The position numbers and the translations under genes are program-made. A model generated the notes under the pieces. The model was given only the letters and a program-made list of their open reading frames with translations. It ran no database searches and was not told the origin of the DNA. This document shows, one piece after another, positions 16,768 to 26,656 of a DNA stretch of 64,000 nucleotides. Location of the stretch: NCBI GenBank assembly GCA_002412715.1, contig DHVP01000031.1:95407-159406 (forward strand), read 5' to 3'. Source of the stretch: Deltaproteobacteria bacterium UBA5205. GTDB taxonomy: Bacteria > Desulfobacterota > Syntrophorhabdia > Syntrophorhabdales > Syntrophorhabdaceae. How positions within the stretch are numbered: the stretch's first letter is position 1; every line of letters begins with the position of its first letter.

Positions 16768-18792
16768 ATGAGCGTCGATCCGGCACAGAACGAAGACGGC
16801 GCCGTCATTTCTCGAAAAGAAACCTTTCGAGATGCCCCGGATTTTGAAGTAACCGAAGGTTTCAGCGCTACGCTGGCTTTGCGCTTCCGAAATTTCATGA
16901 TCCGCCATCTCGAGATGGTGTTCGTTCTTCTCATCGCTATTCTCGTCTGCGCGGTATTTTTTATCCTGCCCTACCGGTTCGCTTTCTTGAATCTCTTCTA
17001 CCTGCCCGTCCTCCTGGCGGCGTATATTCTCGGTAAGCGCAAGGCTTTCTATGCTTCTCTGAACATTATTGTTGTCGTGGCGGTCACGGCGATAATCAGG
17101 CCGGAATGGTTCGCCGTGGGCGGTAACATGACAAGCACGCTCATTATGATCGTCATCTGGGGCGGTTTTCTTGTTCTCACAAGTGTCGGCATCGGGTCGC
17201 TGCAGGAAAAGCTGGCGAAAGGTTTCGAAGAGACGAGACGGCTCTATGAAGAATTGAAAATAAGCCGGGTTGCCGAAGAGATGAAGGAAAAAGTAGAGAG
17301 GACCCTCTACACCACTATGGACCCGGTCGTAGCGAAACTGGCTACGGAGGGTAAATTAAGGATCGAGAAGCGCGAGATAAGCATCATGTTTTGCGATCTC
17401 ACGGACTTTACCGCATATTCCGATCAAAATCCCCCGGATATCGTCCTCGATGAACTTAACCGATTCATTGGCCATGTCGAGCCCATTATCGAGCTGTTCC
17501 GGGGCCACATAGACAAGTACATGGGCGACGGCGTCATGGTCGAGTTCGGGGCTCCCATCGACTACGCACAGCATGCCCTGATGGCGGTTCTCGCCGCACT
17601 GAAGATGCAGGAACGAATGAAAGACATCGGGCTGCCCTGGAAGCTGCGCATCGGTATTGCCACGGGATATACGATCGTAGGCATGATGGGGGTGCATCGA
17701 CAGGCGTACAGCGCCATCGGGGACCGCGTCAACGTGGCCAAGCGTCTGGAAGAGATCTGCGAACCCGAGAGAATCTACGTGGACGAGTTTACCTTCAAAT
17801 TCGTCGAGCCCTTTGTAAAGGTCGTGAAGCTGCGCAATATGGGCTATAGCCGTCAGACCGATAAAACCCTGCTGGAAGAGCTCCACGTGCTCGAACATAA
17901 CCTGGCCGAGGAAGGAGAAAGTCCCGGCCTCCTCTATCAGATGGGGAAGACGCACTTCGGTCTTCACGACGCCTCAGCGGCCATAACCTGTTTTGAGCGG
18001 GCCCTTGCCCTTGATCCGGATTCCACGGAAATAAGGCTCGCGTATGCCGACGCCAACCTGAAGAGGGACGAGTTCGAGAAGTTCCAGTTGAAAGGCAAGC
18101 TTCATAAGATCGCGGTTTACGAGGTCCGGAGCATAATATCCCGCTGGCACGATTCCAGCGTCATCCCGAAGGCAATAGCTAAGCAATACCGGGATGTAGA
18201 GGACGCAATAAAAGTACCCCAGGATCTCGTGCTGGCTGTTGAATCCCTCGATGGTTCTATCGGGCGGGGGCTCCTGGTGGCTATGCTCTCCTATGTACTC
18301 GCCGACCGTCTGAATCTCAATGAAGACCTTAAGATAACCATCCTTGAGGCCGGATTTCTCCAGGATATCGGCAAAGAGGCCATCCCGCACCACATACTGA
18401 ATAGACAAGCAAGCCTCACGGAACATGAGATCAGATTCGTCGAGAAGTATGTGCTTGAAAGTGTAGCCTCTTTGAAAAGGCTCGGATATGTCAACGACTG
18501 GTTCCTCGAGATTGTCAAACACCATCACGAACTCTGGAACGGCAACGGATATCCCGATGGGCTGAAGGGAGAGGAAATACCCATTGGTTCACGCATAACC
18601 GCCGTCGCCGAAGCCTACAGTGCCATGACGTCCTGGCGTCCTTACCGAGGTCCCTGGGATGTCCGTCTGGCCTTGAATGAAATCAAGAAGAACACGGAAA
18701 AAGGCTACTACGATCCGCAGGTTGTCGACATTCTTTTCGAGATCCTTAAGTTCGACTCCATTTCTCAGGAGACCAATCAGGCTACCCTCTAA
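16768..18792 (+). CDS. Membrane class III nucleotidyl cyclase fused to a degenerate HD-GYP domain
   Basis: Up to 674 residues. Four hydrophobic helices lie at about 50-142. The cyclase domain (about 195-370) has both metal Asp (FCDLTDFT and YMGDGVMVEFGAP) and the GDRVNVAKRLE transition-state Asn/Arg. A TPR-like stretch (about 395-440) follows. The C-terminal region (about 495-665) is HD-GYP shaped and retains HHHELWNGNGYPDGLKGEEI, but the HD pair reads QDIGK, and later His and Asp ligands are replaced. A TATAAT lies at 16650-16655. The start is uncertain: the ATG at 16768 has only a close GGTG, and it overlaps a 5-codon frame (TGATG); a longer frame could begin at 16678. Confidence 0.85.
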   Translation: MSVDPAQNEDGAVISRKETFRDAPDFEVTEGFSATLALRFRNFMIRHLEMVFVLLIAILVCAVFFILPYRFAFLNLFYLPVLLAAYILGKRKAFYASLNIIVVVAVTAIIRPEWFAVGGNMTSTLIMIVIWGGFLVLTSVGIGSLQEKLAKGFEETRRLYEELKISRVAEEMKEKVERTLYTTMDPVVAKLATEGKLRIEKREISIMFCDLTDFTAYSDQNPPDIVLDELNRFIGHVEPIIELFRGHIDKYMGDGVMVEFGAPIDYAQHALMAVLAALKMQERMKDIGLPWKLRIGIATGYTIVGMMGVHRQAYSAIGDRVNVAKRLEEICEPERIYVDEFTFKFVEPFVKVVKLRNMGYSRQTDKTLLEELHVLEHNLAEEGESPGLLYQMGKTHFGLHDASAAITCFERALALDPDSTEIRLAYADANLKRDEFEKFQLKGKLHKIAVYEVRSIISRWHDSSVIPKAIAKQYRDVEDAIKVPQDLVLAVESLDGSIGRGLLVAMLSYVLADRLNLNEDLKITILEAGFLQDIGKEAIPHHILNRQASLTEHEIRFVEKYVLESVASLKRLGYVNDWFLEIVKHHHELWNGNGYPDGLKGEEIPIGSRITAVAEAYSAMTSWRPYRGPWDVRLALNEIKKNTEKGYYDPQVVDILFEILKFDSISQETNQATL

Positions 18793-18983
18793 GAACCATC
18801 ATTTATTGAGGTTTCACGAAGTCATTTCAAACCGGCTGGCGGGTTGCCATTCGTCAGTCGGCACGTATCGTTAAAAACCTCTTCAAAAAAGCTGAACTCC
18901 ATCCCCAATTATGATAAAACCAAGGTCAGCGGAAGCAGTATTGATATGCAGCATATACACAACCAACCGGGGAGAATCAAGCA

Positions 18984-21782
18984 ATGGCGATACGACGTGC
19001 TGGCATCATACATGCGCAAATGGACCTGTTTTCAGTTCAGATGGTTAAAAGGCTGTTTTCACTTATTGTTGTTCTGTGTCTGGTTCTTTCTGCTCCCGTC
19101 GTTGCAGGCGGGGCGGACTTAAGTCCTGGTTACAGTGAAGCGCTGCAACTCGCTATCAGCCATGCCGCCGATCCTTCGGGCTGGCAGCCCGCGTCGCTCT
19201 ATGTCATCCCCGATGGCGGCGGCACCGAGGGCCTGGTCTACGATGCCGGGAAGCTCATCGTTCGGACTGCGACCAAATCCGGTAATTTCAAAGGCAATTA
19301 CGTCGGTCAGGCAGGCTACAAGATCTACGGGCCGGCAACGACAGAGGCGGCATGGGTAACGGTAGGCAACGATGCCACCCGTTTCCTGCTCGCCAACGGA
19401 GTGAACGGAAACAACGTAACGACCTTGCTTGAACGCGGCCTGGGGATGGACGCCACGGGAACCCACGACGCCATCGTCGAGTTTGCCGTCGACACCCAGT
19501 ACCTGATGCGGCCAACGCGAAACCCCGACATCAGCCAGTACCTGCCCGCCCAGTACGGGCAGACCCAGCCCTTTGTAAAGCCCGCCGGGATGAGCGACGC
19601 CGCCTTCAACAACTTCAAGGCCTACTACACTGATTGGTTATCCAAGGCCTACGGCTCCTACAACTTCCCTTTTACCCAGCTCGGGTATACCTTCTACTGG
19701 GGAAACGGCTACGCATTGGCAAACATCAACGGGATGACGGAGTTCATTATCCTTGGCCAGAGCCCCGTGGACATTTATGGCATTTACGCAACACGATCCT
19801 ATATTTATACTCGTAATGACGGCACGAATTTCAGTACCGCGGCCGGTGCTTCGTACGGCAACGGTTTTGCCAGCTTCAAGATCGACGGCCCCGTTGACAC
19901 GGTCTGGGCGGGACATCGTTTCCAGAAAAATGTCCGCACGACCACCGGGACCCCCAACCAGGTGATCATTGAAAGCGGCGGCACCGTTTCCGGCGGTCAG
20001 GGCCTCCTCATCTGGTCGCTCAACTATGATGTCATCAACAATGGTGTGATCAGCGGGACCACAAGCAAAAAGTACAATATCGCAGGGACCGAGAATATTG
20101 CCGTACTGTTCAAGGGCGATACAGGCACAACGTTCGGTACACCGATCACAACGGCCGGCGCCGTCAACCGCCTTACCAACGCGGGCACCATTTCGAGTCC
20201 GGGAACGGCCATCAAGGCCGAGGCCGGAGATACACAGATCACCAATAATGCCGGAGGGACCATTTCCGGCGGAGCTTATGCCATACAGACCGGTGCAGGA
20301 AACGATACGGTGACTGTCAACGGCGGACAGGTAACGGGCAGTATAGACCTCGGAGGCGGGACAGATACCGTCAACGTAACGGGTGCCAGTCCCGCAAGAT
20401 TCAACATGACCCTGAACAAAGATACCGCCACCGCTACCCGGATCACCGCGCAAACGGTCACGATTGCAGACAATACAAACCTGGGTGTTACCGTATCGGG
20501 ATCGTCCAACGTCCGCGACAGGGACAGCTTTCTTATCGTAGATTCCACGACACTGAACGCGACACCCGGCAATCTTGTGATACTGAATGACACTTCCCTC
20601 CCCATGATCAGTTTTTCTCCTGTAAAGAATGTAAACAAGCTCTATCTCATGGCATCGCGGAACAACACCTATTACGCTCTGAACAGTGGAAACCCATCCC
20701 TTGGCGCTTCCCTGGACGGTTTGGCAAACGTGGCGACAGGTGATTTTGCAAATGTTCTCGGCAGTCTTGACAGGTCAGGAAGCGCGAGCGCGGCTCTCCA
20801 GCTTCAACCAGCTGTGGACCAGGGGGCGATTCAGGCGGGTTTTGGGACGATCAGTCGATTTACGCAGAGCGTCGTCAGCCGAATCGATCAGGTGCTGGCA
20901 AGCAATGCCGCGCCGGCGGGTCGAACCGGCATATCCACCGGCGATGATCCTGCAAAATGGGGCATGTGGGCCCAGGGGTTCGGCAGCTATCTTAGCCAGG
21001 ATCCACGGGGATCGAGTATGGGGTATACGGCAAACATCTGGGGTACCTCCGTTGGCCTGGACAGGCTTCTTTCCGATCATTTCATGTTCGGTTTCGGTGG
21101 CGGATATGCAAAGAGCTATATCAGGACAAGCGATGCGAATACCAGGACGGACGCCAACAGCTACCAGGGAAACATTTATGCGAGTCTTTTCGGGAACGCT
21201 TATTACCTTGACGGCATTCTGTCCTATGCGTACAACAGGTACGACGCGTCGAGGCACATAGCCTTCGGCAATATCGACAGGGTCGCAAAGAGCGATTATG
21301 CGGGGCATCAATATTCCGCCTATGTCGAAGGCGGCTATAATTTCAAGAAACAAGGATGGAACATCTCACCCCTCGTTTCCCTCCAGTATGCACGCCTTCA
21401 TCTCAACAAATATTCCGAGTCGGATGCCAATTCCGTGAATCTCGACGTTGACGCCCAGAACTACGACATGCTGCAATCCGGAGTTGGCACCAGGTTTTCA
21501 TATCCGCTCCTCTATGAACGCTCACGGATCATTCCTGAAGTGCACGTGAGATGGTTCTACGATTTTATCGGCGATCGTCAGCAGGCTACAGCCACCTTTA
21601 CCAGCGGCGGGGCTTCATTCTCCACGGACGGATTCAACCCGCCGAAATCAAGCTACAATGCCGGGGCAAGGATTACACTCGTAAGTAAGAACGGTATCAC
21701 GGCTTCGCTGAACTACGACTTCGAAGTGAAAAAAGATTTTTACGGTCACGCGGGTTATGCAAATATTCATATCATGTTCTAA
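18984..21782 (+). CDS. Autotransporter with C-terminal beta-barrel domain
   Basis: A 932-residue type V secreted protein. An extended N-terminus precedes a hydrophobic signal (LFSLIVVLCLVLSAPVVAGG). The passenger (about 45-600) has beta-helix-like repeats such as NAGTISSPGTAIKAEAGD and GGGTDTVNVTG. The last 280 residues form the autotransporter barrel (WGMWAQGFGSYL, then alternating aromatic strands) and end in an aromatic residue, IHIMF. The ATG at 18984 has GGGGAG nine bases upstream; an internal ATG at 19041 would give a conventional signal peptide but lacks a ribosome site. It may be an adhesin or enzyme; no catalytic motif is seen. Confidence 0.88.
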   Translation: MAIRRAGIIHAQMDLFSVQMVKRLFSLIVVLCLVLSAPVVAGGADLSPGYSEALQLAISHAADPSGWQPASLYVIPDGGGTEGLVYDAGKLIVRTATKSGNFKGNYVGQAGYKIYGPATTEAAWVTVGNDATRFLLANGVNGNNVTTLLERGLGMDATGTHDAIVEFAVDTQYLMRPTRNPDISQYLPAQYGQTQPFVKPAGMSDAAFNNFKAYYTDWLSKAYGSYNFPFTQLGYTFYWGNGYALANINGMTEFIILGQSPVDIYGIYATRSYIYTRNDGTNFSTAAGASYGNGFASFKIDGPVDTVWAGHRFQKNVRTTTGTPNQVIIESGGTVSGGQGLLIWSLNYDVINNGVISGTTSKKYNIAGTENIAVLFKGDTGTTFGTPITTAGAVNRLTNAGTISSPGTAIKAEAGDTQITNNAGGTISGGAYAIQTGAGNDTVTVNGGQVTGSIDLGGGTDTVNVTGASPARFNMTLNKDTATATRITAQTVTIADNTNLGVTVSGSSNVRDRDSFLIVDSTTLNATPGNLVILNDTSLPMISFSPVKNVNKLYLMASRNNTYYALNSGNPSLGASLDGLANVATGDFANVLGSLDRSGSASAALQLQPAVDQGAIQAGFGTISRFTQSVVSRIDQVLASNAAPAGRTGISTGDDPAKWGMWAQGFGSYLSQDPRGSSMGYTANIWGTSVGLDRLLSDHFMFGFGGGYAKSYIRTSDANTRTDANSYQGNIYASLFGNAYYLDGILSYAYNRYDASRHIAFGNIDRVAKSDYAGHQYSAYVEGGYNFKKQGWNISPLVSLQYARLHLNKYSESDANSVNLDVDAQNYDMLQSGVGTRFSYPLLYERSRIIPEVHVRWFYDFIGDRQQATATFTSGGASFSTDGFNPPKSSYNAGARITLVSKNGITASLNYDFEVKKDFYGHAGYANIHIMF

Positions 21783-22596
21783 AGCCGGATGGCTGCTTCT
21801 CCTGATAATCGCTCTGTTTGCGGCGGGCTGCGCCTCAGTTAGCGACAGGTATGAGGCCGCGGACCGCATCGCCGCCGAAGACGGCTTCACGAAAACATTC
21901 GTCAAAACGGATAATTTCACACTTACCGCATACACGCGGTTCGCCAGGCCCCTCGATGATCTCAATGTTTATATCGAAGGAGACGGTTCGGCGTGGCTCT
22001 CGCGTACACGGCTTTCCTATGACCCCACACCCCGAAGACCCCTCGTGCTGGAATTGGCCGCCATGGACCCTGCCCCCAATGTTGCCTATCTGGCTCGCCC
22101 GGGACAGTATACCGCCGCCGCCGAGCCCGGCTGTCATCCTGATTACTGGTCGGACAGGCGTTTCTCGCAGGAGGTCGTGGCCTCGGTAAACCAGGCCATA
22201 GACAGTTTGCGCAGGGAGGCCCGGTCAGACAAGGTCAATCTGATCGGTTACTCGGGAGGAGCTGCAATTGCCGTATTGATTGCGGCACGCCGCAATGATG
22301 TCGCCACCCTGAGGACCGTGGCCGGAAATCTCGATACGGAGACCGTAAACCGGCATCATGGCGTCAGCCCCCTGAGGGGCTCTCTAAATCCCATTGATGC
22401 GGCGGAAAAGGTGAAGAACCTCCCGCAGCACCATTTCGCCGGGTCGAAGGATACCGTGGTCCCCCCTTTCATCATTGAATCCTTCCTGAAACGGGCGGGC
22501 GACCAGGATGGCCGCAGGTTTACCGTCGTTAACGGTGTCTCCCATACACGGGGCTGGTCTGAGAGATGGAAATCACTGCTGGCTGTACCATTTTAA
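21757..22596 (+). CDS. Outer-membrane lipoprotein, alpha/beta hydrolase fold
   Basis: A 279-residue lipoprotein: the signal peptide ends in a lipobox LFAAGC (Cys at about 25). The mature part has an alpha/beta-hydrolase pattern with an oxyanion-type VYIEGDG, the nucleophile elbow GYSGGA (about 165-170) and a candidate acid and His near AGSKDTVVPP and VSHTRGW. It resembles plasmid-type lipoprotein hydrolases annotated as alpha/beta hydrolase, substrate unknown. It overlaps the autotransporter gene by 26 bases, so the two are probably co-translated. Confidence 0.75.
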   Translation: MQIFISCSKAGWLLLLIIALFAAGCASVSDRYEAADRIAAEDGFTKTFVKTDNFTLTAYTRFARPLDDLNVYIEGDGSAWLSRTRLSYDPTPRRPLVLELAAMDPAPNVAYLARPGQYTAAAEPGCHPDYWSDRRFSQEVVASVNQAIDSLRREARSDKVNLIGYSGGAAIAVLIAARRNDVATLRTVAGNLDTETVNRHHGVSPLRGSLNPIDAAEKVKNLPQHHFAGSKDTVVPPFIIESFLKRAGDQDGRRFTVVNGVSHTRGWSERWKSLLAVPF

Positions 22597-22697
22597 GGCG
22601 ATAATTCAAACGACCCCCGCCTTTCCATCCATCATGGAAACAGTCTAACCCTCTTCGGCATACTTACTTCATGACCCTTACCGAAGCGCACGGAAGC

Positions 22698-24518
22698 TTA
22701 CTCGACAGTCACGCTCTTGGCGAGGTTCCGCGGCTGATCGACATCGGTGCCGAGGAAATTCGCCATATAGTAGGCCATGAGCTGAAGAGGGACTATGGAA
22801 AGAATGGGCTGCAGCTCATAGATGGTCTCGGGAACCACGAAAACCTCGGCGACCTTCGGGGTCATGTCGTGTTCGGGATCGTCGGTGAAAAGAAGGACGT
22901 TGCCTCTGCGCGTGATGACCTCTTCTATGTTGGAGCACGTCTTCTTATAAGTCTGGTCCCTGGGTGAAACGAATACGATGGGCATATTCTCGTCGATGAG
23001 GGCGATCGGACCGTGCTTCATCTCGCCGGCCGCATAGGCCTCGGCGTGGATATAAGAGATCTCCTTGAGTTTCAGGGCCCCTTCGAGGACTGTCGGGAAG
23101 TTGATACCTCGTCCAAGGTAGAGAAAGTGCCTGTAGTGCATGTTCCTGCGGGCACTTTCCTCAATGACGGGGCATGAATCGAGGAGCGTATTGATCTTGC
23201 GCGGAATTTTCTTGAGCTCGGCGACATGCGTTCTTATGTCGTCGCTATTGAGGGTACCAATAAGCTTGCCCATATAGAGCATGAGCATGAAGAAGACGGA
23301 GATCTGCGTGGTAAAGGCCTTGGTTGAAGCAACCCCGATCTCCGGGCCCGCATGCGTATATACGACGCTGTGGCATTCCCGGGAGAGCGTGCTTCCCAGA
23401 ACGTTGCATATCGCAAGGGTATGAAGACCCCTTTTCTTCACCTCTTTCATTGCCGCTATGGTGTCGGCCGTCTCTCCCGATTGGGAAACAAGAATTACCA
23501 GGTCGTTTCGATCAAGGATCGGATCCCGATAACGGAACTCCGAAGCGATGTCCGTTTCAACGGGTATCCTCAGATTTGCCTCAAAGATGTTTTTGCCGAT
23601 GAGACAGGCGTGATACGACGTGCCGCAGGCGACCATCCAGATTTTTTTGGTTTTCGTCAGATCGGGAAGGTTCAGCTCTTCAAAGAGGACCTCTCCCGCC
23701 TCTTCCTGGACTCGTCCGATGAGCGTGTCCGATATGGCCCGCGGCTGCTCGAAGATCTCCTTGAGCATGAAATGTCTGAAGCCGCCCTTTTCCGCCATGG
23801 CCCCCGTCCACTGGACACTGCGGACCTCGCGATCCACTTCAGCCCCCTCAAGATTCGTTATTTTCAGGGCACCCTTCTTCATGACTACGATATCGTCGTC
23901 TTCAAGGAAGATAAACTTGTTAGTCCTGTTGATTATGGCCGGCACGTCACTGGCGATCATGAATTCGCCCTCGCCTACACCGACGAGAAGAGGACTCTCC
24001 TTTTTTGCGGCGATGAGAGTTTCTTCACCTTCCCTGATGACGCCGATGGCATAGGAGCCTTTGAGCCTCCCCAGCGCAAGTCTCACCGACTCTTCAAAGG
24101 TGGCCCCGTTATCGAGGTAGTCCGCTATGAGATGGGGAATCACCTCGGTATCGGTATCCGACACGAAGATCCGACCCTTCTCTTTCAGGATTTTCTTTAA
24201 CTCGAGGTAATTCTCTATGATGCCGTTGTGCACGACGGTGACGCCACCGACTTTATGCGGGTGAGCGTTTCGCTCTGACGGTACACCGTGGGTGGCCCAC
24301 CTGGTATGGGCCAGTCCCATGGATCCATGGAAGCTCTCGTCGCGGATCGCATCCCACAGCTCGCTCACCTTTCCCTGTCTGCGGGCAAGCTTGATCGTCC
24401 CCTCATCCCAGATCGCAATGCCGGCTGAATCGTAACCCCTGTATTCCAACCGTCTCAGTGCATCGATTAGAATGTCCCGTGTTGCCTCCTTGCCCTGATA
24501 TCCTACAATTCCGCACAC
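22698..24518 (-). CDS. glmS: Glucosamine-fructose-6-phosphate aminotransferase (isomerizing)
   Basis: A 606-residue enzyme making glucosamine-6-phosphate from fructose-6-phosphate and glutamine, the first step of UDP-GlcNAc synthesis. The N-terminal Ntn glutaminase begins with catalytic Cys2 (MCGIVGYQGK), with RWATHG following. Two SIS domains (about 285-590) follow, and the C-terminus ends PRNLAKSVTVE as in the family. The start is GTG, with AGGAGG upstream lying inside the last codons of glmU, so the two genes are tightly linked. Full length for GlmS. Confidence 0.97.
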   Translation of the reverse strand: MCGIVGYQGKEATRDILIDALRRLEYRGYDSAGIAIWDEGTIKLARRQGKVSELWDAIRDESFHGSMGLAHTRWATHGVPSERNAHPHKVGGVTVVHNGIIENYLELKKILKEKGRIFVSDTDTEVIPHLIADYLDNGATFEESVRLALGRLKGSYAIGVIREGEETLIAAKKESPLLVGVGEGEFMIASDVPAIINRTNKFIFLEDDDIVVMKKGALKITNLEGAEVDREVRSVQWTGAMAEKGGFRHFMLKEIFEQPRAISDTLIGRVQEEAGEVLFEELNLPDLTKTKKIWMVACGTSYHACLIGKNIFEANLRIPVETDIASEFRYRDPILDRNDLVILVSQSGETADTIAAMKEVKKRGLHTLAICNVLGSTLSRECHSVVYTHAGPEIGVASTKAFTTQISVFFMLMLYMGKLIGTLNSDDIRTHVAELKKIPRKINTLLDSCPVIEESARRNMHYRHFLYLGRGINFPTVLEGALKLKEISYIHAEAYAAGEMKHGPIALIDENMPIVFVSPRDQTYKKTCSNIEEVITRRGNVLLFTDDPEHDMTPKVAEVFVVPETIYELQPILSIVPLQLMAYYMANFLGTDVDQPRNLAKSVTVE

Positions 24519-24520
24519 CG

Positions 24521-25867
24521 TTATTTCCTCCTGTAGCCTTCAATATTCGTTTGCCGTGTCCTGGATAGGGCGAGAGAACCATCGGGAACGTCCTCGGTAA
24601 TCGTCGATCCGGCGCCCACAACGGCGCCCTTCCCCACCTTCACGGGTGCTACAAGTTCGGTATTGGCGCCGACGAGAACGCCGTCTTCAATGACCGTCTT
24701 GTTTTTCCTTACGCCGTCATAATTACAAGTAATAGTTCCGGCCCCGATGTTAACGTTCTTACCTATCCGGGCATCCCCGATATAGGAAAGATGGTTTACC
24801 TGCGAATTGTCTTCCAGTGTTGAATTTTTCACTTCGACGAAGTTGCCTATTCTAACCCCTGTCTCAAGGACGGTACGACCCCTCAGTCTGGAAAAAGGGC
24901 CGATTGCAGCGCCTTTCTTTGCCTCGGCCCCCTCCATTGCTACGAAACCTTCGATGGTTACGTCATCGTGGATCACGCAGTTCCTTATGATCGAGGAGGG
25001 CCCGATGGATACCCCTTCCCCGATGACCGTGGTTCCGGTGATGTGACAATTCGGGGCAATTACCGTGTCAGCGCCTATTGTGACATCGTCATCGATCCAG
25101 ATGGCGGTATCGAGAAAGGTCACACCCTTGGTCATGTGCCTTTCGTTGATTCGCTGTCTCATGACAACGTTCGCCTCAAGGAGGCCTTTCAGATTATTAA
25201 TGCCCAGGACCTCTTCAGGCCTGGGACAAAAGAAACCCTTTGCATGCTTCCCCTGTCTTCCGGCCACCTTGCAGATATCCGTCAGATAGCGCTCGCCTTT
25301 TGCGTTCTGCGCACCTATGAGATCGATGAGCCCGAAAGAAGCGAAGGGAACGTAGCAGATACCCGTATTGATCCTTTTGATCCGCCTTTCCTCGTCACTG
25401 GCATCGGAATGCTCCCGGATATCGGTGATCCTGTCACCGTCCATCAGAACCCTGCCATAACCGGATGGATCTTGAACATCGGTCGTAAGGAATACTATCG
25501 ACCCCACACTACGGCAGAACGCCAGGAATTCACGAAGGGTATCACTCTGGATGAGGGGCACGTCACCGAGGAGAACAAGGACGTCATTTCCGCCCAGATG
25601 CTCTTTCGCCGAGGCCAAAGCATGGGCCGTACCCTTCTGTTCAGCCTGAAACGCCGTTACAACCTTCTTGTCCTCAAGGAAGGCCTCGACAGACTCGCGC
25701 CTGTATCCCGTAACGACAATAATCCGCGAAGGGTCGAGGTTCTCCGCCACGTCTACGACGTACCCTAAAAGGGGTTTTCCCATGATCTCGTGCATCACCT
25801 TGGGCTTTTTGGATACCATTCGCTCGCCCTTGCCGGCGGCAAGTATCACAATATCAAGCTTGTCCAT
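24521..25867 (-). CDS. glmU: Bifunctional GlmU: N-acetyltransferase / UDP-GlcNAc pyrophosphorylase
   Basis: A 448-residue enzyme. The N-terminal nucleotidyltransferase shows ILAAGKGERMVSKKPKVMHE and the UTP-binding EQKGTAHA; the C-terminal half is a left-handed beta helix with hexapeptide repeats (for example GAGTITCNYDG and VVGAGSTI). Together they convert glucosamine-1-phosphate to UDP-GlcNAc. It sits immediately upstream of glmS, with a two-base gap, and overlaps tatC by 14 bases. Length is typical of the family. Confidence 0.97.
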   Translation of the reverse strand: MDKLDIVILAAGKGERMVSKKPKVMHEIMGKPLLGYVVDVAENLDPSRIIVVTGYRRESVEAFLEDKKVVTAFQAEQKGTAHALASAKEHLGGNDVLVLLGDVPLIQSDTLREFLAFCRSVGSIVFLTTDVQDPSGYGRVLMDGDRITDIREHSDASDEERRIKRINTGICYVPFASFGLIDLIGAQNAKGERYLTDICKVAGRQGKHAKGFFCPRPEEVLGINNLKGLLEANVVMRQRINERHMTKGVTFLDTAIWIDDDVTIGADTVIAPNCHITGTTVIGEGVSIGPSSIIRNCVIHDDVTIEGFVAMEGAEAKKGAAIGPFSRLRGRTVLETGVRIGNFVEVKNSTLEDNSQVNHLSYIGDARIGKNVNIGAGTITCNYDGVRKNKTVIEDGVLVGANTELVAPVKVGKGAVVGAGSTITEDVPDGSLALSRTRQTNIEGYRRK

Positions 25868-26606
25868 CTGCAGTCTCCTTTTTTCCGAAAAACCGGGCGA
25901 TGACCACGCTCAATTCATACAGGCCCCACAGAGGCACCGCCACAACTATCTGGCTCACGGGATCCGGCGGCGTAATGATGGCACTGAGAACAAAGGCGCC
26001 CAGGATCGCATATCTGCGTTTCTTTGCAAGGAAACGGTAATTGATAATCCCGGCCTTTGCAAGAAAATAGGCGACAAGGGGAAGCTCAAAGAGGAACCCG
26101 AAAACGATGAGCAGCTTCAGCGTCAGGCTGACATATCCCTTGAGGTCCGGCATGGGAATAACGAAATCCGAGGCGTAGCTCACAAAGAACCTGTAAAGAT
26201 GGGGCATGACAATTGCGTAGCAGAAGAATACGCCCACGGCAAAGGAGAAGCTGCCCCACAGAATAAGGGGGTATACATACCTCCTTTCCTTTTCATAAAG
26301 CCCCGGCGCCACGAACATCCACATCTGGTAAATGATCATGGGTGAAGCAACCGTCACGGCGGTAAGGATCCAGATCTTGAAATAAGTGAGAAATGCCTCG
26401 GTGACGCCCGTAAAAATGAAACTGCTTCCCGATGGCATCACTTTCTTGAAAGGCTGAAGGAGAAAGACGTTCACTCTCTCCCGAAAAAAGTAGGTAACGA
26501 CAAAGGCCAGGCAGACGGCAATAAGACAGTACATTAATCGCTGCCGTAATTCCTGAAGATGTGAGACGAAGGGTTGCTTTTCGTCTGATTGAGTTTTTTT
26601 AGCCAT
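25854..26606 (-). CDS. tatC: Twin-arginine translocase subunit TatC
   Basis: A 250-residue inner-membrane protein with six predicted helices. Conserved TatC elements are visible: the SHLQELRQRLM start, FKVWI-like FKIWILTAVTVASP, YEKERRY and the FGLLFELPL-type GFLFELPLVAYF. It forms the receptor for twin-arginine signal peptides. Only a weak ribosome site precedes the ATG at 26606. It lies 50 bp downstream of the TatA-type gene and overlaps glmU. Confidence 0.96.
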   Translation of the reverse strand: MAKKTQSDEKQPFVSHLQELRQRLMYCLIAVCLAFVVTYFFRERVNVFLLQPFKKVMPSGSSFIFTGVTEAFLTYFKIWILTAVTVASPMIIYQMWMFVAPGLYEKERRYVYPLILWGSFSFAVGVFFCYAIVMPHLYRFFVSYASDFVIPMPDLKGYVSLTLKLLIVFGFLFELPLVAYFLAKAGIINYRFLAKKRRYAILGAFVLSAIITPPDPVSQIVVAVPLWGLYELSVVIARFFGKKETADGQA

Positions 26607-26656
26607 AGACGGCTGACATTGCCCTTTTCGCCGCAGAGGCGATCAGGTTTCCGCAA

